Assembly (NCBI RefSeq): GCF_005863245.1
Contig: NZ_VBUT01000006.1
Location: 124,001 to 188,000 of the forward strand
From: Nocardia cyriacigeorgica
Lineage (GTDB): Bacteria; Actinomycetota; Actinomycetes; Mycobacteriales; Mycobacteriaceae
Length of the DNA: 64,000 nt
Direction of reading: 5' to 3'
Below are positions 35,028-43,564 of this stretch, in pieces; within the stretch, counting starts at the first letter, position 1, and every line of letters begins with the position of its first letter. Position numbers and translations under genes: made by a program. The notes beneath the pieces are model-generated. The model was not told where the DNA came from. It worked only from the letters and a program-made list of their open reading frames with translations, and did not search any database.

Positions 35028-35636
35028 CTACTTGTTCGGCCGGGACCTGGCGGCTCCATCGCCGGATGCCCTGGTCGGCGCGGACGATGCCGTGCCCACT
35101 TCCGCCGGGGTGCGACCGAGGAGGGTGGGGAGGCGGTCGAACCACTCGAGGACGGCGCGTTCATAGGCGATGCCGAATTCGAGCGTGGCGCGTTGATGCG
35201 GACGCATTCCGGCGCACTCTTCGCGGAGATAGCCGTCGAGGCGGCGCTGATGGACCTCGCGGCCGGCGGCGATGATGTCGTCGAGGTGGGCGGGGTCGAG
35301 GTGCTCGCCGAACGACATCGTCAGCAACAGCGGTACCCGGATGGTTTCGGCGCCGGGATCGCGGGCGATCCACTCCCGGAAGGCGGCGCGCCCGGCCTCG
35401 GTGATCTGATAGGGCGTGCGTTCGCGAGCGCCGGTCTGCCCCTTCTCGACCAGGCCTGCGGCGTCCATGGCGGTGAGTTCGCGGTAGACCTGGCTCTGGG
35501 TGATGGTCCAGAAGTCGCCGATCCGCTCCTGGGCTAGATTCACCAGGTCCCAGCCGGACATGGGGCCTTCGTGCAGGAAGCCGAGTAATGAGGCGGCCGT
35601 CGAGTTCAACGGTCGTGCACGCGCGCGCTCGGCCAC
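35028..35636 (-). CDS. PadR family transcriptional regulator
   Basis: This 202-residue regulator has the PadR wHTH at about 12-90 ('STAASLLGFLHEGPMSGWDLVNLAQERIGDFWTITQSQVYREL' region, then 'LVEKGQTGARERTPYQITEAGRAAF') and a C-terminal helical Vir_act_alpha_C-type dimerisation domain. The GTG at 35636 is preferred to the upstream ATG because AAGGAG lies 7 nt ahead. It is on the same strand as cobIJ-cobH but upstream of neither, and nothing links it to B12. Its targets are unknown. Confidence 0.88.
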   Translation of the reverse strand: MAERARARPLNSTAASLLGFLHEGPMSGWDLVNLAQERIGDFWTITQSQVYRELTAMDAAGLVEKGQTGARERTPYQITEAGRAAFREWIARDPGAETIRVPLLLTMSFGEHLDPAHLDDIIAAGREVHQRRLDGYLREECAGMRPHQRATLEFGIAYERAVLEWFDRLPTLLGRTPAEVGTASSAPTRASGDGAARSRPNK

Positions 35637-35717
35637 CTCGGACTCCTTTCGGCTCGACACTCCATAGTGGAATGTTGACGAGTCTACCCGGTGCGGGAGC
35701 CTCGGGTGGGAAGCGAC

Positions 35718-37409
35718 TCAGGCCTGGTAGCGCCGGGAGGTGTAGACGCGGGGCCCGTCCTCGGTGTCGACCACGGACGTGGTGGAGGCGCCGATGATGA
35801 GCAGGGTCCGCATATCGACCTCGGCAGGGTCGAGGTCGCCCAGCGACACCACGCGCACCGATTCGGTGGGCCCGCCGACATCGCGGCCGATCACCACCGG
35901 CGTCAGCGGCGTGCGATGCTCGAGCAGCAGCTCCTTCATGGCTGCCACCTGCCAGGTGCGCTGGCTCGACGCCGGGTTGTAGATGGCGATGGCCATATCG
36001 GCGGCAGCGGCGGCGGACAGCCTGCGTGCGACCACCTCCCACGGCTTGAGCCGATCCGACAGCGAGATCATCGCGTAATCGTGGCCCAGTGGTGCGCCGA
36101 CCCGGCTGGCGACGGCATTGGCGGCGGTCACTCCGGGCAGCACCCGGACGGGGACGCCCTTCCATTGCGGATCGGCGGACTCTTCCAGCACCGCGGCCGC
36201 CATCGCGAACACGCCGGGATCGCCGGAGGAGACGACCGCGACCCTGGCGCCGTTCTTGGCCAGATCCAAAGCCATTGCGGCGCGCTCGGATTCGACCCGA
36301 TTGTCGCTGGCGTGCCTGCGCTGGCCGGGGCGGGGCGGGACCCGGTTGATGTAGGTGGTGTAGCCGACGAGGTCGGTGGCCTCGGCGAGGGCGCGTTCGA
36401 CTTCGGGCGTGGTCCAGACGGTCGCGCCGGGGCCGAGACCGACCACGACCACTTCGCCTGAATCGGCGGGCCGGTCCGCCAGTGCGATCGGATCGAGGGG
36501 AGCGTCTTCGGCATCCGGCGCGTCCTCGGCGGGCACGGCTGCGGTGGAGACACCCGAGCGGGCGGCGAGCTTTCCGTTGCCTGATGCGGACCGGACCGCG
36601 GAATCGGCCGCGCCGACATCGACATGGGCCGAATGCCGCGCGTCCGCGGAGTTTTCCGACGGGGTGGTCAGGCGCAGCGGCGTGGTCGGCTCCGGCCCCG
36701 GAACGATGGTGATCGCGAAGTAGGGCACCTCGTCCTCGGCCACCTCGGCGGCGCGCAGCACCCGCTGGCGGCCGGTGCTGGCCCGCTCCACGTAATAGGC
36801 ATCGCCCAGCTTGCCCGCATCCGAGAGTGCCTGCCGCACCGCTGGATAGGTGCGGCCGAGCTTCATGACGGCGGCGGCGTCGGCGTCGCGCAGGCGTTCG
36901 GTGAGTTCGTCGACGGCCATCGTGCCGGGTAGCACGGTCAGCACCTGCTCGCCCTCGACCAGCGGGGTGCCCAGCGCCGCGGACGCCGCGCTCACCGAGG
37001 TGATGCCGGGGATGATCTCGGCCTCGAACCGGTCGGCGAGGCGGCGGTGCATATGCATGTAGGAGCTGTAGAACAGCGGGTCACCCGCCGCGAGCAGGGC
37101 GACGGTCCGTCCGGCGGCGAGGTGGCCGGCCAGTCGCTCGGCAGCTTGCTCGTAGAACTCGTCGATGGCTCCCTGATAACCGCCGGGATGATCGGTGGTC
37201 TCGGTCGTCACCGGATAGACGAGGTGTTCTTCGAGCTGGCCCGGCCGCATATACGGTTCGGCGATGCCGCGCGAGATGCTGCGACCGTGCCGTGCGCTGT
37301 GGAAAGCGATCACGTCGGCCGCGCCGATGATCCGCGCCGCCTTCACCGTCACCAGTTCCGGATCGCCCGGGCCGAGTCCGATACCCCAGAGTTTGCCGGG
37401 TGCGGTCAT
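35718..37409 (-). CDS. cobIJ: Fused precorrin-2 C20- and precorrin-3B C17-methyltransferase
   Basis: This 563-residue fusion carries out two steps of corrin ring methylation. Residues 1-240 form CobI ('GKLWGIGLGPGDPELVTVKA', 'GDPLFYSSYMHMHRRL', 'PGITSVSAASAALGTPLVEG'). A Pro/Ala-rich linker occupies about 245-320. Residues 322-563 form CobJ ('VVVVGLGPGATVWTTPEVERAL', 'VVSSGDPGVFAMAAAVLE', 'AIYNPASSQRTWQ', 'VVIGRDVGGPTE'). The fusion also exists in mycobacteria. The ATG overlaps the cobH stop by 4 nt (ATGA). Confidence 0.95.
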   Translation of the reverse strand: MTAPGKLWGIGLGPGDPELVTVKAARIIGAADVIAFHSARHGRSISRGIAEPYMRPGQLEEHLVYPVTTETTDHPGGYQGAIDEFYEQAAERLAGHLAAGRTVALLAAGDPLFYSSYMHMHRRLADRFEAEIIPGITSVSAASAALGTPLVEGEQVLTVLPGTMAVDELTERLRDADAAAVMKLGRTYPAVRQALSDAGKLGDAYYVERASTGRQRVLRAAEVAEDEVPYFAITIVPGPEPTTPLRLTTPSENSADARHSAHVDVGAADSAVRSASGNGKLAARSGVSTAAVPAEDAPDAEDAPLDPIALADRPADSGEVVVVGLGPGATVWTTPEVERALAEATDLVGYTTYINRVPPRPGQRRHASDNRVESERAAMALDLAKNGARVAVVSSGDPGVFAMAAAVLEESADPQWKGVPVRVLPGVTAANAVASRVGAPLGHDYAMISLSDRLKPWEVVARRLSAAAAADMAIAIYNPASSQRTWQVAAMKELLLEHRTPLTPVVIGRDVGGPTESVRVVSLGDLDPAEVDMRTLLIIGASTTSVVDTEDGPRVYTSRRYQA

Positions 37410-38041
37410 TCCTGTTCGCTCGCAATCGCATTCAGTGCGGAGGCGGTGATGGCGCTGCCTCCGCGCCGGCCGCGCACGGTCAGGTAGTCGACTCCGCCCG
37501 CCTCGATCAACGCGTCCTTGGATTCGACGGCGCCGACGAACCCGACCGGGATGCCCAGGACAGCCGCCGGTCGCGGCGCACCGGCGTCGAGCATGTCCAG
37601 CAGATGGAACAGCGCCGTCGGGGCATTGCCGATGGCGACGACCGCGCCGTCGAGCCGGTCGCGCCACAGCTCCAGCGCCGCCGCCGACCGGGTGGTGCCG
37701 AGCCGTTGCGCCAACTCCGGAACCCGGGGATCGCCGAGCAGGCAGACCACCTCGTTATCGGCGGGCAGCCGCTTGCGGGTCACCCCCGAGGCCACCATGT
37801 TCGCGTCACACAGAATCGGCGCCCCCGCCCGCAACGCCGCCCGCGCCGCGGCCACCACGCCCGGAGTGAACGCGATGTCCCCCGCCAGATCCACCTGCCC
37901 GCATCCGTGGATCATCCGCACCACGACCTGCGCCACATCCGGCGGAAACCCGCTCAGATCCGCTTCGGCTCGGATCGTGGCGAAGGACCGCCGATAGATC
38001 TCGGCCGCGTCGGTGAGATAACTGGCACGCACGTCGGACAT
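37406..38041 (-). CDS. cobH: Precorrin-8X methylmutase
   Basis: CobH moves a methyl group from C11 to C12, giving hydrogenobyrinic acid. The 211-residue protein shows the family signature 'VVRMIHGCGQVDLAGDIAF' with the catalytic His45, then 'ILCDANMVASGVTRKRLP', 'TRSAAALELW' and 'PVGFVGAVESKDAL'. It is the first gene of an operon with cobIJ. Confidence 0.95.
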   Translation of the reverse strand: MSDVRASYLTDAAEIYRRSFATIRAEADLSGFPPDVAQVVVRMIHGCGQVDLAGDIAFTPGVVAAARAALRAGAPILCDANMVASGVTRKRLPADNEVVCLLGDPRVPELAQRLGTTRSAAALELWRDRLDGAVVAIGNAPTALFHLLDMLDAGAPRPAAVLGIPVGFVGAVESKDALIEAGGVDYLTVRGRRGGSAITASALNAIASEQE

Positions 38042-38122
38042 GCCGCTCAGCCTATGACCCGGGCGCGTGCTCCTATCGCCGTGGGTCGTCCATCTCTGCT
38101 CGCGCTCGGCGCACGCCCCCGA

Positions 38123-38419
38123 TCAGGCAGCGCTGGTGAACGAAATATCGACCGTCGCGTCCAAGGCGGCGGCGAGCCGGTCGAGCAGGTTCAGCGTCGG
38201 AACGTGTTCCCCGGCCTCGAGCCTGGAAATGGCCGCTTGGCTGGTTCCCGCGCGCCGGGCGAGTTCGGTTTGCGACAACCCGAGGTCTTCCCGGCGTTCG
38301 CGGATCGCCCGGCCGAGCTCGACTGCCCGCTTTTCGGCCTCATACCCCGCGAGCACAGTTTTTCCGTGCCGCTCGATGTCGCGGCCGGCATCCACCCTGA
38401 CGTGCTGACCGTTGCTCAT
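38123..38419 (-). CDS. XRE family HTH protein (HigA-antitoxin-like)
   Basis: This 98-residue protein has a C-terminal Cro/C1 HTH at about 35-92 ('AIRERREDLGLSQTELARRAGTSQAAISRLEAGEHVPTLNLLDRLAAAL'). The N-terminal part ('ERHGKTVLAGYEAEKRAVELG') resembles HigA-type antitoxins that act with a RelE-like toxin. No toxin gene lies next to it, so it may be a solitary regulator. AAAGAGG lies 4 nt before the ATG. It sits in the gap between cobH and cobG on the same strand. Confidence 0.8.
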   Translation of the reverse strand: MSNGQHVRVDAGRDIERHGKTVLAGYEAEKRAVELGRAIRERREDLGLSQTELARRAGTSQAAISRLEAGEHVPTLNLLDRLAAALDATVDISFTSAA

Positions 38420-38465
38420 GGCACCTCTTTCGTTTTCAGGTGTTGACGCCGTTGCGCGACCGCAC

Positions 38466-39650
38466 TCAGGGCTGGGTGATCCGGTACCCGTCGGGGCCGG
38501 CGGTGACGTCGGTGACGGGGCCGGTGGGGCGGCCGCAGTGGCGGTCACAGCCGGACCAGTGCTGGCGGCCGGTGATGAGGAGCTGGTCGGCGGGGGTCGG
38601 GGTGTCGAGGGGCGCGACATCGGTGCCGGGTGGGAGGACGCGGCCGGATTCGATGGCGGCGGTGGCGTCGGCGCGGACGTCGGTGTGGGATTTGGCGCAG
38701 CCGGGGCGGCCCGCGCAGGCGGTGACCTGCAACCACGGGGAGTTCGCGTCGAAGATCAGGCCCATGGGGGCGAGCACGCGCACCACCTGTTCGGCGGGCC
38801 ATTCGTCGAGATCGGTGAGGACCAGCGAGCGCCACGGGGTGAGGAAGAGCGGGCGTTCGACGGCGGCCAGGAATTCCGCGGTGCGGGCGGGCAGCGAGCC
38901 GAGGCGCACGCCCGCGCCGAGAGCGATCAGGCCGTTGTCCTGTTCGAGCCAGCCGATCGGCGGGGGCGGGGCGGTGGCGATGTCCACGCGCGCCGCTACC
39001 GGCGTCAGGCCGAGCGACTCGACGAGACGTTCGGCGCCGTCCTCGATCTCGTGCAGCCGCCAATGGCAGGAGCCGAGATCGAGGAATGCGTGCGCGGCCG
39101 CCAGCAGGACGTCGGCGGTATCGGCGGCCGAGACCCGCAGCCCACTGTCGCGACCGGCGAGCAGGATGGCGAACTCGTTGGCGCCGACGGCGTGGGCACC
39201 GATATCGGGGCCGAGCGCGCTGACGTCGCCACGCCCGTCGTCCACCGCGAACAGCACCCGTCCGGGCAGGTCCGCGAGCCGCGTGGCAGCCAGCAATCCG
39301 GCATCGAGAGAATCGACCAGTGGATGCACATCGGCGAGCCCGCCGATTCGCCCCGACAGCGGCGAGGCGACGATATTGCGCACCCGCTCGTGTGTGCGGC
39401 TCGGCAGCAGCCCCGCCGTTTCCAGCCGCTCGGTCAGCTCGCGGGCGTCGTGCACCTGCCGGAGTTGCACATTCCCGCGCGAGGTGAGTTCGATATTGCC
39501 GTCACCGAGCTCGTCGGCCGCCGCCGCCAGCGCCTGCACCTGGTGCGGTTCCAGCCGTCCGCCGGGCACGCGCACGCGCGCCAGCGGCCCGTCGGCGGCC
39601 TCATGCAGCCGCAACACACCAGGGCAGGAATCCGAATCAGTGCGCGCCAT
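38466..39650 (-). CDS. cobG: Precorrin-3B synthase
   Basis: CobG is the oxygen-dependent hydroxylase/lactonising enzyme that marks the aerobic B12 route. The 394-residue protein has the nitrite/sulfite-reductase fold with two ferredoxin-like half-domains ('LARVRVPGGRLEPHQVQAL', 'IELTSRGNVQLRQV'). The Cys set for a 4Fe-4S cluster is near the C terminus: 'VTACAGRPGCAKSHTD' and 'HWSGCDRHCGRP'. It is on the same strand as cobH-cobIJ with an XRE gene between them. Confidence 0.93.
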   Translation of the reverse strand: MARTDSDSCPGVLRLHEAADGPLARVRVPGGRLEPHQVQALAAAADELGDGNIELTSRGNVQLRQVHDARELTERLETAGLLPSRTHERVRNIVASPLSGRIGGLADVHPLVDSLDAGLLAATRLADLPGRVLFAVDDGRGDVSALGPDIGAHAVGANEFAILLAGRDSGLRVSAADTADVLLAAAHAFLDLGSCHWRLHEIEDGAERLVESLGLTPVAARVDIATAPPPPIGWLEQDNGLIALGAGVRLGSLPARTAEFLAAVERPLFLTPWRSLVLTDLDEWPAEQVVRVLAPMGLIFDANSPWLQVTACAGRPGCAKSHTDVRADATAAIESGRVLPPGTDVAPLDTPTPADQLLITGRQHWSGCDRHCGRPTGPVTDVTAGPDGYRITQP

Positions 39651-39689
39651 GATCGGTCCAGCTTACGGGCCTAGCGGCGGGCGCGATCG

Positions 39690-40048
39690 GCTGTGGTCCG
39701 CCAGTCGGCTGCTCGCGGAGTCACGGCGAAGAACGGCGATGGGGCGTCGACGAAGGCCACCGGGCCGCCCACTGCGGGCACAGGGGCGGGCTCCGGCTGT
39801 GTCCGCGGGTGGGCTGTTTGCGGAGTCCATCGGCGAAGAACGGCGGGGGGTGCCGACGACTAGCACCGGGTTGCCCATTGCGGGCCCGGTGGCGGGCTCC
39901 GGCTGTGTCCGCAGGGCCGGCCGTTCGCGGAGTCCATCGGCGACCAACGACGAATCAGCGCCGACCAGGCCGCCCAATATGGGGCCGGCTGCGTGTCCGT
40001 TCCGCTGTGTCCGTCGGGCCGGCCACTCGCGGAGTCCATGAGCGCACG
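39690..40048. repeat. About 3.4 copies of a degenerate 106-bp tandem repeat
   Basis: Units begin at 39690, 39796, 39902 and 40015 with GCTGTG followed by TCCG, and contain TCGCGGAGTC, CGGCGAAGAACGGCG and GGCGGGCTCC blocks. The spacing is 106, 106 and 113 bp. A period of 106 is not a multiple of three, so the repeat is not a peptide repeat. The array fills the gap upstream of cobG; I see no gene in it. Confidence 0.8.
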
Positions 40049-40111
40049 ACATCGACGCGATGACCGACGACAGGCCGCGGCCGCGTATCCGGGCCGCGCG
40101 GGCGTACAGCA

Positions 40112-40157
40112 TTGACGCAACCGATCGGTTGCCATAGTATTGCAACCGATCGGTTGC
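40112..40157 (+). promoter_or_regulatory. Promoter with two identical palindromic operators
   Basis: A -35 TTGACG (40112-40117) and -10 TAGTAT (40135-40140) are separated by 17 bp. The perfect 16-bp palindrome GCAACCGATCGGTTGC occurs twice, at 40117-40132 (filling the spacer) and at 40142-40157 (over the expected start site), 25 bp apart. A repressor bound here would block transcription of the SRPBCC-ArsR operon. The ArsR protein encoded by that operon is the obvious candidate. Confidence 0.85.
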
Positions 40158-40176
40158 TACTAAAGAGGAGTGCATC

Positions 40177-40608
40177 ATGGGATTTCCTGATCGAATCGAG
40201 CGGACCATCGAGCTGGCACATCCGCCGGAGAAGGTGTGGACGGCGATCACCACCGCGGAGGGGCTCGGCACCTGGTTCGGCAACGAGGCGCACATCGACC
40301 TGCGCCCCGGAGGCGAGGCCTGGCTGCGATGGGACCAGGGCGACTCGCAGAATCTGCGGGTCGAACGGGTCGAGCGCCCGCGCATCTTCGGATTCACCTG
40401 GCAGATCTACGGCCTGCCCGCCGAAGATCCGCGACGCACCTACGTGGAGTTCACCCTCGAGCCGACGAGCGAAGGCACCCGACTGACCGTCGTGGAGACC
40501 GGATTCGCGCAACTCGCCGACGACGAACACAAGGCCGCTCACAACGGCAATGTCGAAGGGTGGGCGAGCGAACTCGGGGAACTGGTGACCTATCTCGATG
40601 CTGCCTGA
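40177..40608 (+). CDS. SRPBCC (AHSA1-like) domain protein
   Basis: This 143-residue protein has the START/Bet v1-like fold of the AHSA1 subfamily: 'IERTIELAHPPEKVWTAITTAEGLGTWFGNEAHIDLRPGGEAWLRW', then 'TRLTVVETGF' and 'NVEGWASELGELVTYLD'. These domains bind hydrophobic ligands and are often encoded with ArsR regulators, as here. AGAGGAG lies 6-7 nt before the ATG. The following arsR gene overlaps its end by 11 nt. Confidence 0.88.
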   Translation: MGFPDRIERTIELAHPPEKVWTAITTAEGLGTWFGNEAHIDLRPGGEAWLRWDQGDSQNLRVERVERPRIFGFTWQIYGLPAEDPRRTYVEFTLEPTSEGTRLTVVETGFAQLADDEHKAAHNGNVEGWASELGELVTYLDAA

Positions 40609-40930
40609 GAACGAGGCGATCGCCGAACAGGTTTTCGTCGCTCTGGCCGACCCGAGCCGCCGCGCCATCCTCGCGGAGCTGGCCTCGGCCGGCCCGTCGA
40701 CGGCTACCGACCTGGCCGCCCGGCTCCCGATCACCCGGCAGGCGATCGCGAAACACCTTGCGCTGCTGTCGGATGCGGGTTTGGTGATCGCCGAGCCGGG
40801 CGAGCGTCGCCGGGTGCGCTACCGATTGCATTCGGCGCCCATGCAGGTGGCGCAGCAATTCCTCGCAGCGCTGGCCCGCGATTGGGATGGGCGGCTCGAC
40901 GTGTTGAAGGACCACCTGGATCGGGCGTGA
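40598..40930 (+). CDS. ArsR family transcriptional regulator
   Basis: This is a 110-residue winged-helix repressor ('EQVFVALADPSRRAILAELASAGPSTATDLAARLPITRQAIAKHLALL' region, with the wing 'GERRRVRYRLHSAPM'). It lacks the Cys metal-binding motif of metalloregulatory ArsR proteins, so it probably senses an organic ligand or acts with the SRPBCC partner. It overlaps that gene, which ties the two together. Probably binds the twin palindromes upstream of the operon. Confidence 0.9.
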   Translation: MLPENEAIAEQVFVALADPSRRAILAELASAGPSTATDLAARLPITRQAIAKHLALLSDAGLVIAEPGERRRVRYRLHSAPMQVAQQFLAALARDWDGRLDVLKDHLDRA

Positions 40931-41249
40931 GGGCGGTGGGTGCGGCCTGTGGGGAGGCCGCACTCCGCCCGGCAATGGCATGTTCGTGCAGTCGATCAGC
41001 GGAGCGCCCACGATGGGTGCGGCCGACGCAGGCCAGGTGGACGCCGCCGTCGACAGCGGCGGCCTCACCAGGATCTGCCCGCGTGGCCCGACATGCTGAC
41101 CGGGGGAATACATCCGCCGAGGGCAAGAGCGCCGGCGACACGCGCCCGCCGATCGGCTCACCGCTCATCTGCCGATGGAAGCCGCACTCGGGGACGATTG
41201 AGGCAGCAGCGCGGGCCGGCTCAATCGAAGTTGCGAACGGTCGCCAGCC
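40931..41249. other. Intergenic stretch, nothing recognised
   Basis: About 320 bp between convergent genes. Short Arg/Ala-rich frames only, and no strong stem-loop is apparent. Confidence 0.35.
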
Positions 41250-42068
41250 CTAGCGGGCGCGGTCGAGGATCAAACGGGCGAGGGCGTCGGGGTCCTCGAG
41301 CATCGCGAGATGCCCGACTCCGTGCAGGTATTGCACTTCGGCGCCGGGTACCGCCTCGTACTCGCGTGCCGATGCCGGATCCCAGCGTGGGTCCGCGTCG
41401 CCGAAGATCACCAGGGCCGGCTTGCCTGCGTCGATGAGGCGCTCGGGGACGGGCCGCGCGGCGAGGTAGTCACCATTGGCGGCGAGGATCGCGCGGAATG
41501 TTCGGTAGGTCATCCTTCGTAGATCGGTGAGAACCTCGTCGGGGATGGTGACCGGTTTCGCCGCCGTTGCCGCGACGGCTCGGCGGATCATCGATTCGGT
41601 CCGGATCGTCCAGACGAGCGGGCCGAAGGGTGGTGTGGAGAGCGCTCGGACGATCGGCGGCTCGGGGAGAAGGGCCGAGAGGCTGGGGCCGGTGCTGACC
41701 AGAATCAGCTCCCCGACGAGGTCCGGCCGCCGCTCCACCAGGGCGGTGGCGACGTACCCGCCGCTGGAATGACCGACCACCGTCGGTTGCCGGGCGCCGA
41801 GCTCGTCCAGCACCGTCGCCGTCCGATCTGCCTGCTGCGCAACTTCATACGTCGATGCGGGCGCGGACCGGCCACATCCGGGCAGGTCGATTCTGATGAC
41901 CCGGCACTCGGCAGCCAACGACGGGACCACCGGTGCCCATGTCGAACCGGTTGCGCCGGAACCGTGAATGAGCAACACGGGCGGCGCCTCAGGGTTCCCG
42001 TCGATGACGACATGCACGCCGTGGATCGTTGTGTCCGCGCGTGCCCGGGTAGAAGTCGGTTCGTTCAT
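41250..42068 (-). CDS. Alpha/beta hydrolase
   Basis: This 272-residue alpha/beta-hydrolase-fold enzyme has the oxyanion segment 'VLLIHGSGATGSTW', nucleophile elbow G-H-S-S-G with Ser101, the acid in 'VIFGDADPRWDP' and the His in 'GVGHLAMLEDPD'. It is probably an esterase or lactonase with unknown substrate. It diverges from the AraC-type regulator at 42147, which probably controls it through the 78-bp gap. Confidence 0.9.
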   Translation of the reverse strand: MNEPTSTRARADTTIHGVHVVIDGNPEAPPVLLIHGSGATGSTWAPVVPSLAAECRVIRIDLPGCGRSAPASTYEVAQQADRTATVLDELGARQPTVVGHSSGGYVATALVERRPDLVGELILVSTGPSLSALLPEPPIVRALSTPPFGPLVWTIRTESMIRRAVAATAAKPVTIPDEVLTDLRRMTYRTFRAILAANGDYLAARPVPERLIDAGKPALVIFGDADPRWDPASAREYEAVPGAEVQYLHGVGHLAMLEDPDALARLILDRAR

Positions 42069-42146
42069 ACGGACAGCGTGGCGCCCGGACCGCCCCGCCG
42101 TATTGAACGAATGTCACGCGATCGCCCTCCGGTTAGCCTGGTAGCT

Positions 42147-42968
42147 ATGACCGCAACGGCCGGAGTGGACTGGAGCCGGGTCGATATCGCCGTCCCCGCG
42201 CGCCCGCCGGCTTCGGGTGTCCGCATGGCGGGCTTCCGTTACCGCGACGTCGCTGCCGTCGACCTGACGATGATCCCGCATCCGCTGGTCACGCTCCTGA
42301 TCGATCTCGGCGAGCACGGCATCGTGTACGACGTGCTCGGGCAGCCGGTCACGGGGAGTGCGGTCGTCGGTCTGCGCGGCGGCGCGGTGCGCATATATGG
42401 TGCCGGATCCGGCGACGTCCTTCAGATCCGCTTGTCGCCGGTCGTCGCGGCCGCGGTCCTCCGCGACACCGACGTCATCGGCGGTGCCGTGACACCCTTG
42501 GCGGAGCTGTGGGGCGACAGCGCCGAGTTGACCGAGCGACTCCGTACGACGCCATCGTGGGACGACCGGTTCGCTCTCGCCGTCGCGTTCCTACGCAGCC
42601 GGGTGCCCCGGAAGTTCCGGCAGGCACCCGAAATCGCCTACACCTGGGACCAAGCCGTGCGCAGCAAAGGCCTGGTCCGCATCCAGGATCTAGCCGCCGA
42701 GACCGGCTGGTCCCGGCAACGCCTCTGGTCTCGTTTCCGGGCCCACATCGGGATCACACCGAAGCATGCGGCCGAACTCGTCCGCTTCGACCATGCCGCT
42801 CATCTCCTGGCAGCGGGGTGCCCGCCCGCGGATGCCGCGGCCGAGGCCGGTTATGCCGACCAATCCCACCTGCATCGTCGAACCAAGGCGTTCACGGCTC
42901 TGACCCCTGCCGTTGTCGCCCGAGCGCCGTGGCTCGCGATCGACGACATCGCTTGGCCGACAAGCTGA
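42147..42968 (+). CDS. AraC family transcriptional regulator
   Basis: This 273-residue protein ends in an AraC HTH domain ('VRIQDLAAETGWSRQRLWSRFRAHIGITPKHAAELVRF', then 'PPADAAAEAGYADQSHLHRRTKAFTALTP'). The N-terminal part is beta-rich with 'HPLVTLLIDLG', typical of this actinobacterial subgroup. A -10-like TAGCCT lies 7 nt before the ATG. The divergent hydrolase gene is the likely target. Confidence 0.9.
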   Translation: MTATAGVDWSRVDIAVPARPPASGVRMAGFRYRDVAAVDLTMIPHPLVTLLIDLGEHGIVYDVLGQPVTGSAVVGLRGGAVRIYGAGSGDVLQIRLSPVVAAAVLRDTDVIGGAVTPLAELWGDSAELTERLRTTPSWDDRFALAVAFLRSRVPRKFRQAPEIAYTWDQAVRSKGLVRIQDLAAETGWSRQRLWSRFRAHIGITPKHAAELVRFDHAAHLLAAGCPPADAAAEAGYADQSHLHRRTKAFTALTPAVVARAPWLAIDDIAWPTS

Positions 42969-43037
42969 TTCAGTAGCCAGGATCACCGGGGCCGCGCACG
43001 CTTCGACCGGGCAGAAGCGGGGACCATGGTCCCCGGC

Positions 43038-43385
43038 CTATCCCCAAGTGGCCTGATCGGGCACCGTCGAGCTGAACACCACATAGAAGAAGTGGCCCGG
43101 CATCAACTCGTTCATGTCGTGCCAGCCGCCCCACGGATCACGCTGGTAGTAGCGCTCCATCCCGGTGCCGTCGTCGTAGCACACGATGCCGCCGGTGCCG
43201 AACGGGCTCCAGTAGACATCGGTGCCGGGACGCGGTAACTCCACCGGCGTGCGGAACAGGTGGCTGCACGGCGTGATCACCGGGTCGTAGATGGAGGGCT
43301 GGGCGGCGGCTGACGGGGCGAGCGCGGTGAGTCCCGCGACGGTGATCGCGGCGGCAGCGAGCCCGCTGCGGACGGTGGAACGCAT
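43038..43385 (-). CDS. Small secreted protein
   Basis: This 115-residue protein has a signal peptide at residues 1-28 ('GLAAAAITVAGLTALAPSAAA'). The mature domain is rich in Pro, Trp and Tyr with two or three Cys ('DPVITPCSHLF', 'GGIVCYDDGTG', 'YYQRDPWGGWHDMNELMPGH'). I do not recognise it. A single gene. Confidence 0.7.
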   Translation of the reverse strand: MRSTVRSGLAAAAITVAGLTALAPSAAAQPSIYDPVITPCSHLFRTPVELPRPGTDVYWSPFGTGGIVCYDDGTGMERYYQRDPWGGWHDMNELMPGHFFYVVFSSTVPDQATWG

Positions 43386-43564
43386 CTATCCTGCTCCTCT
43401 GCTGGGCGGAAAGGGGTTCACTCTGCTGCGTCGGCAAGCACGTGGCTACCGTTACGTGCCGATGCCCGGCGCATCCGTAGCATCCTGCCGCATCGCCGCC
43501 GCTGCCCACGCCGGAATCCGCAGGAATCAGCAGGCATCCCGGCGTTGACGCCGCACGCGGTGTC

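Noticed and set aside
38123..38419. HigBA-type toxin-antitoxin module
   Set aside because: Only the HigA-like XRE protein is present; no RelE/HigB-like gene lies on either side, so a toxin-antitoxin call is unsupported.
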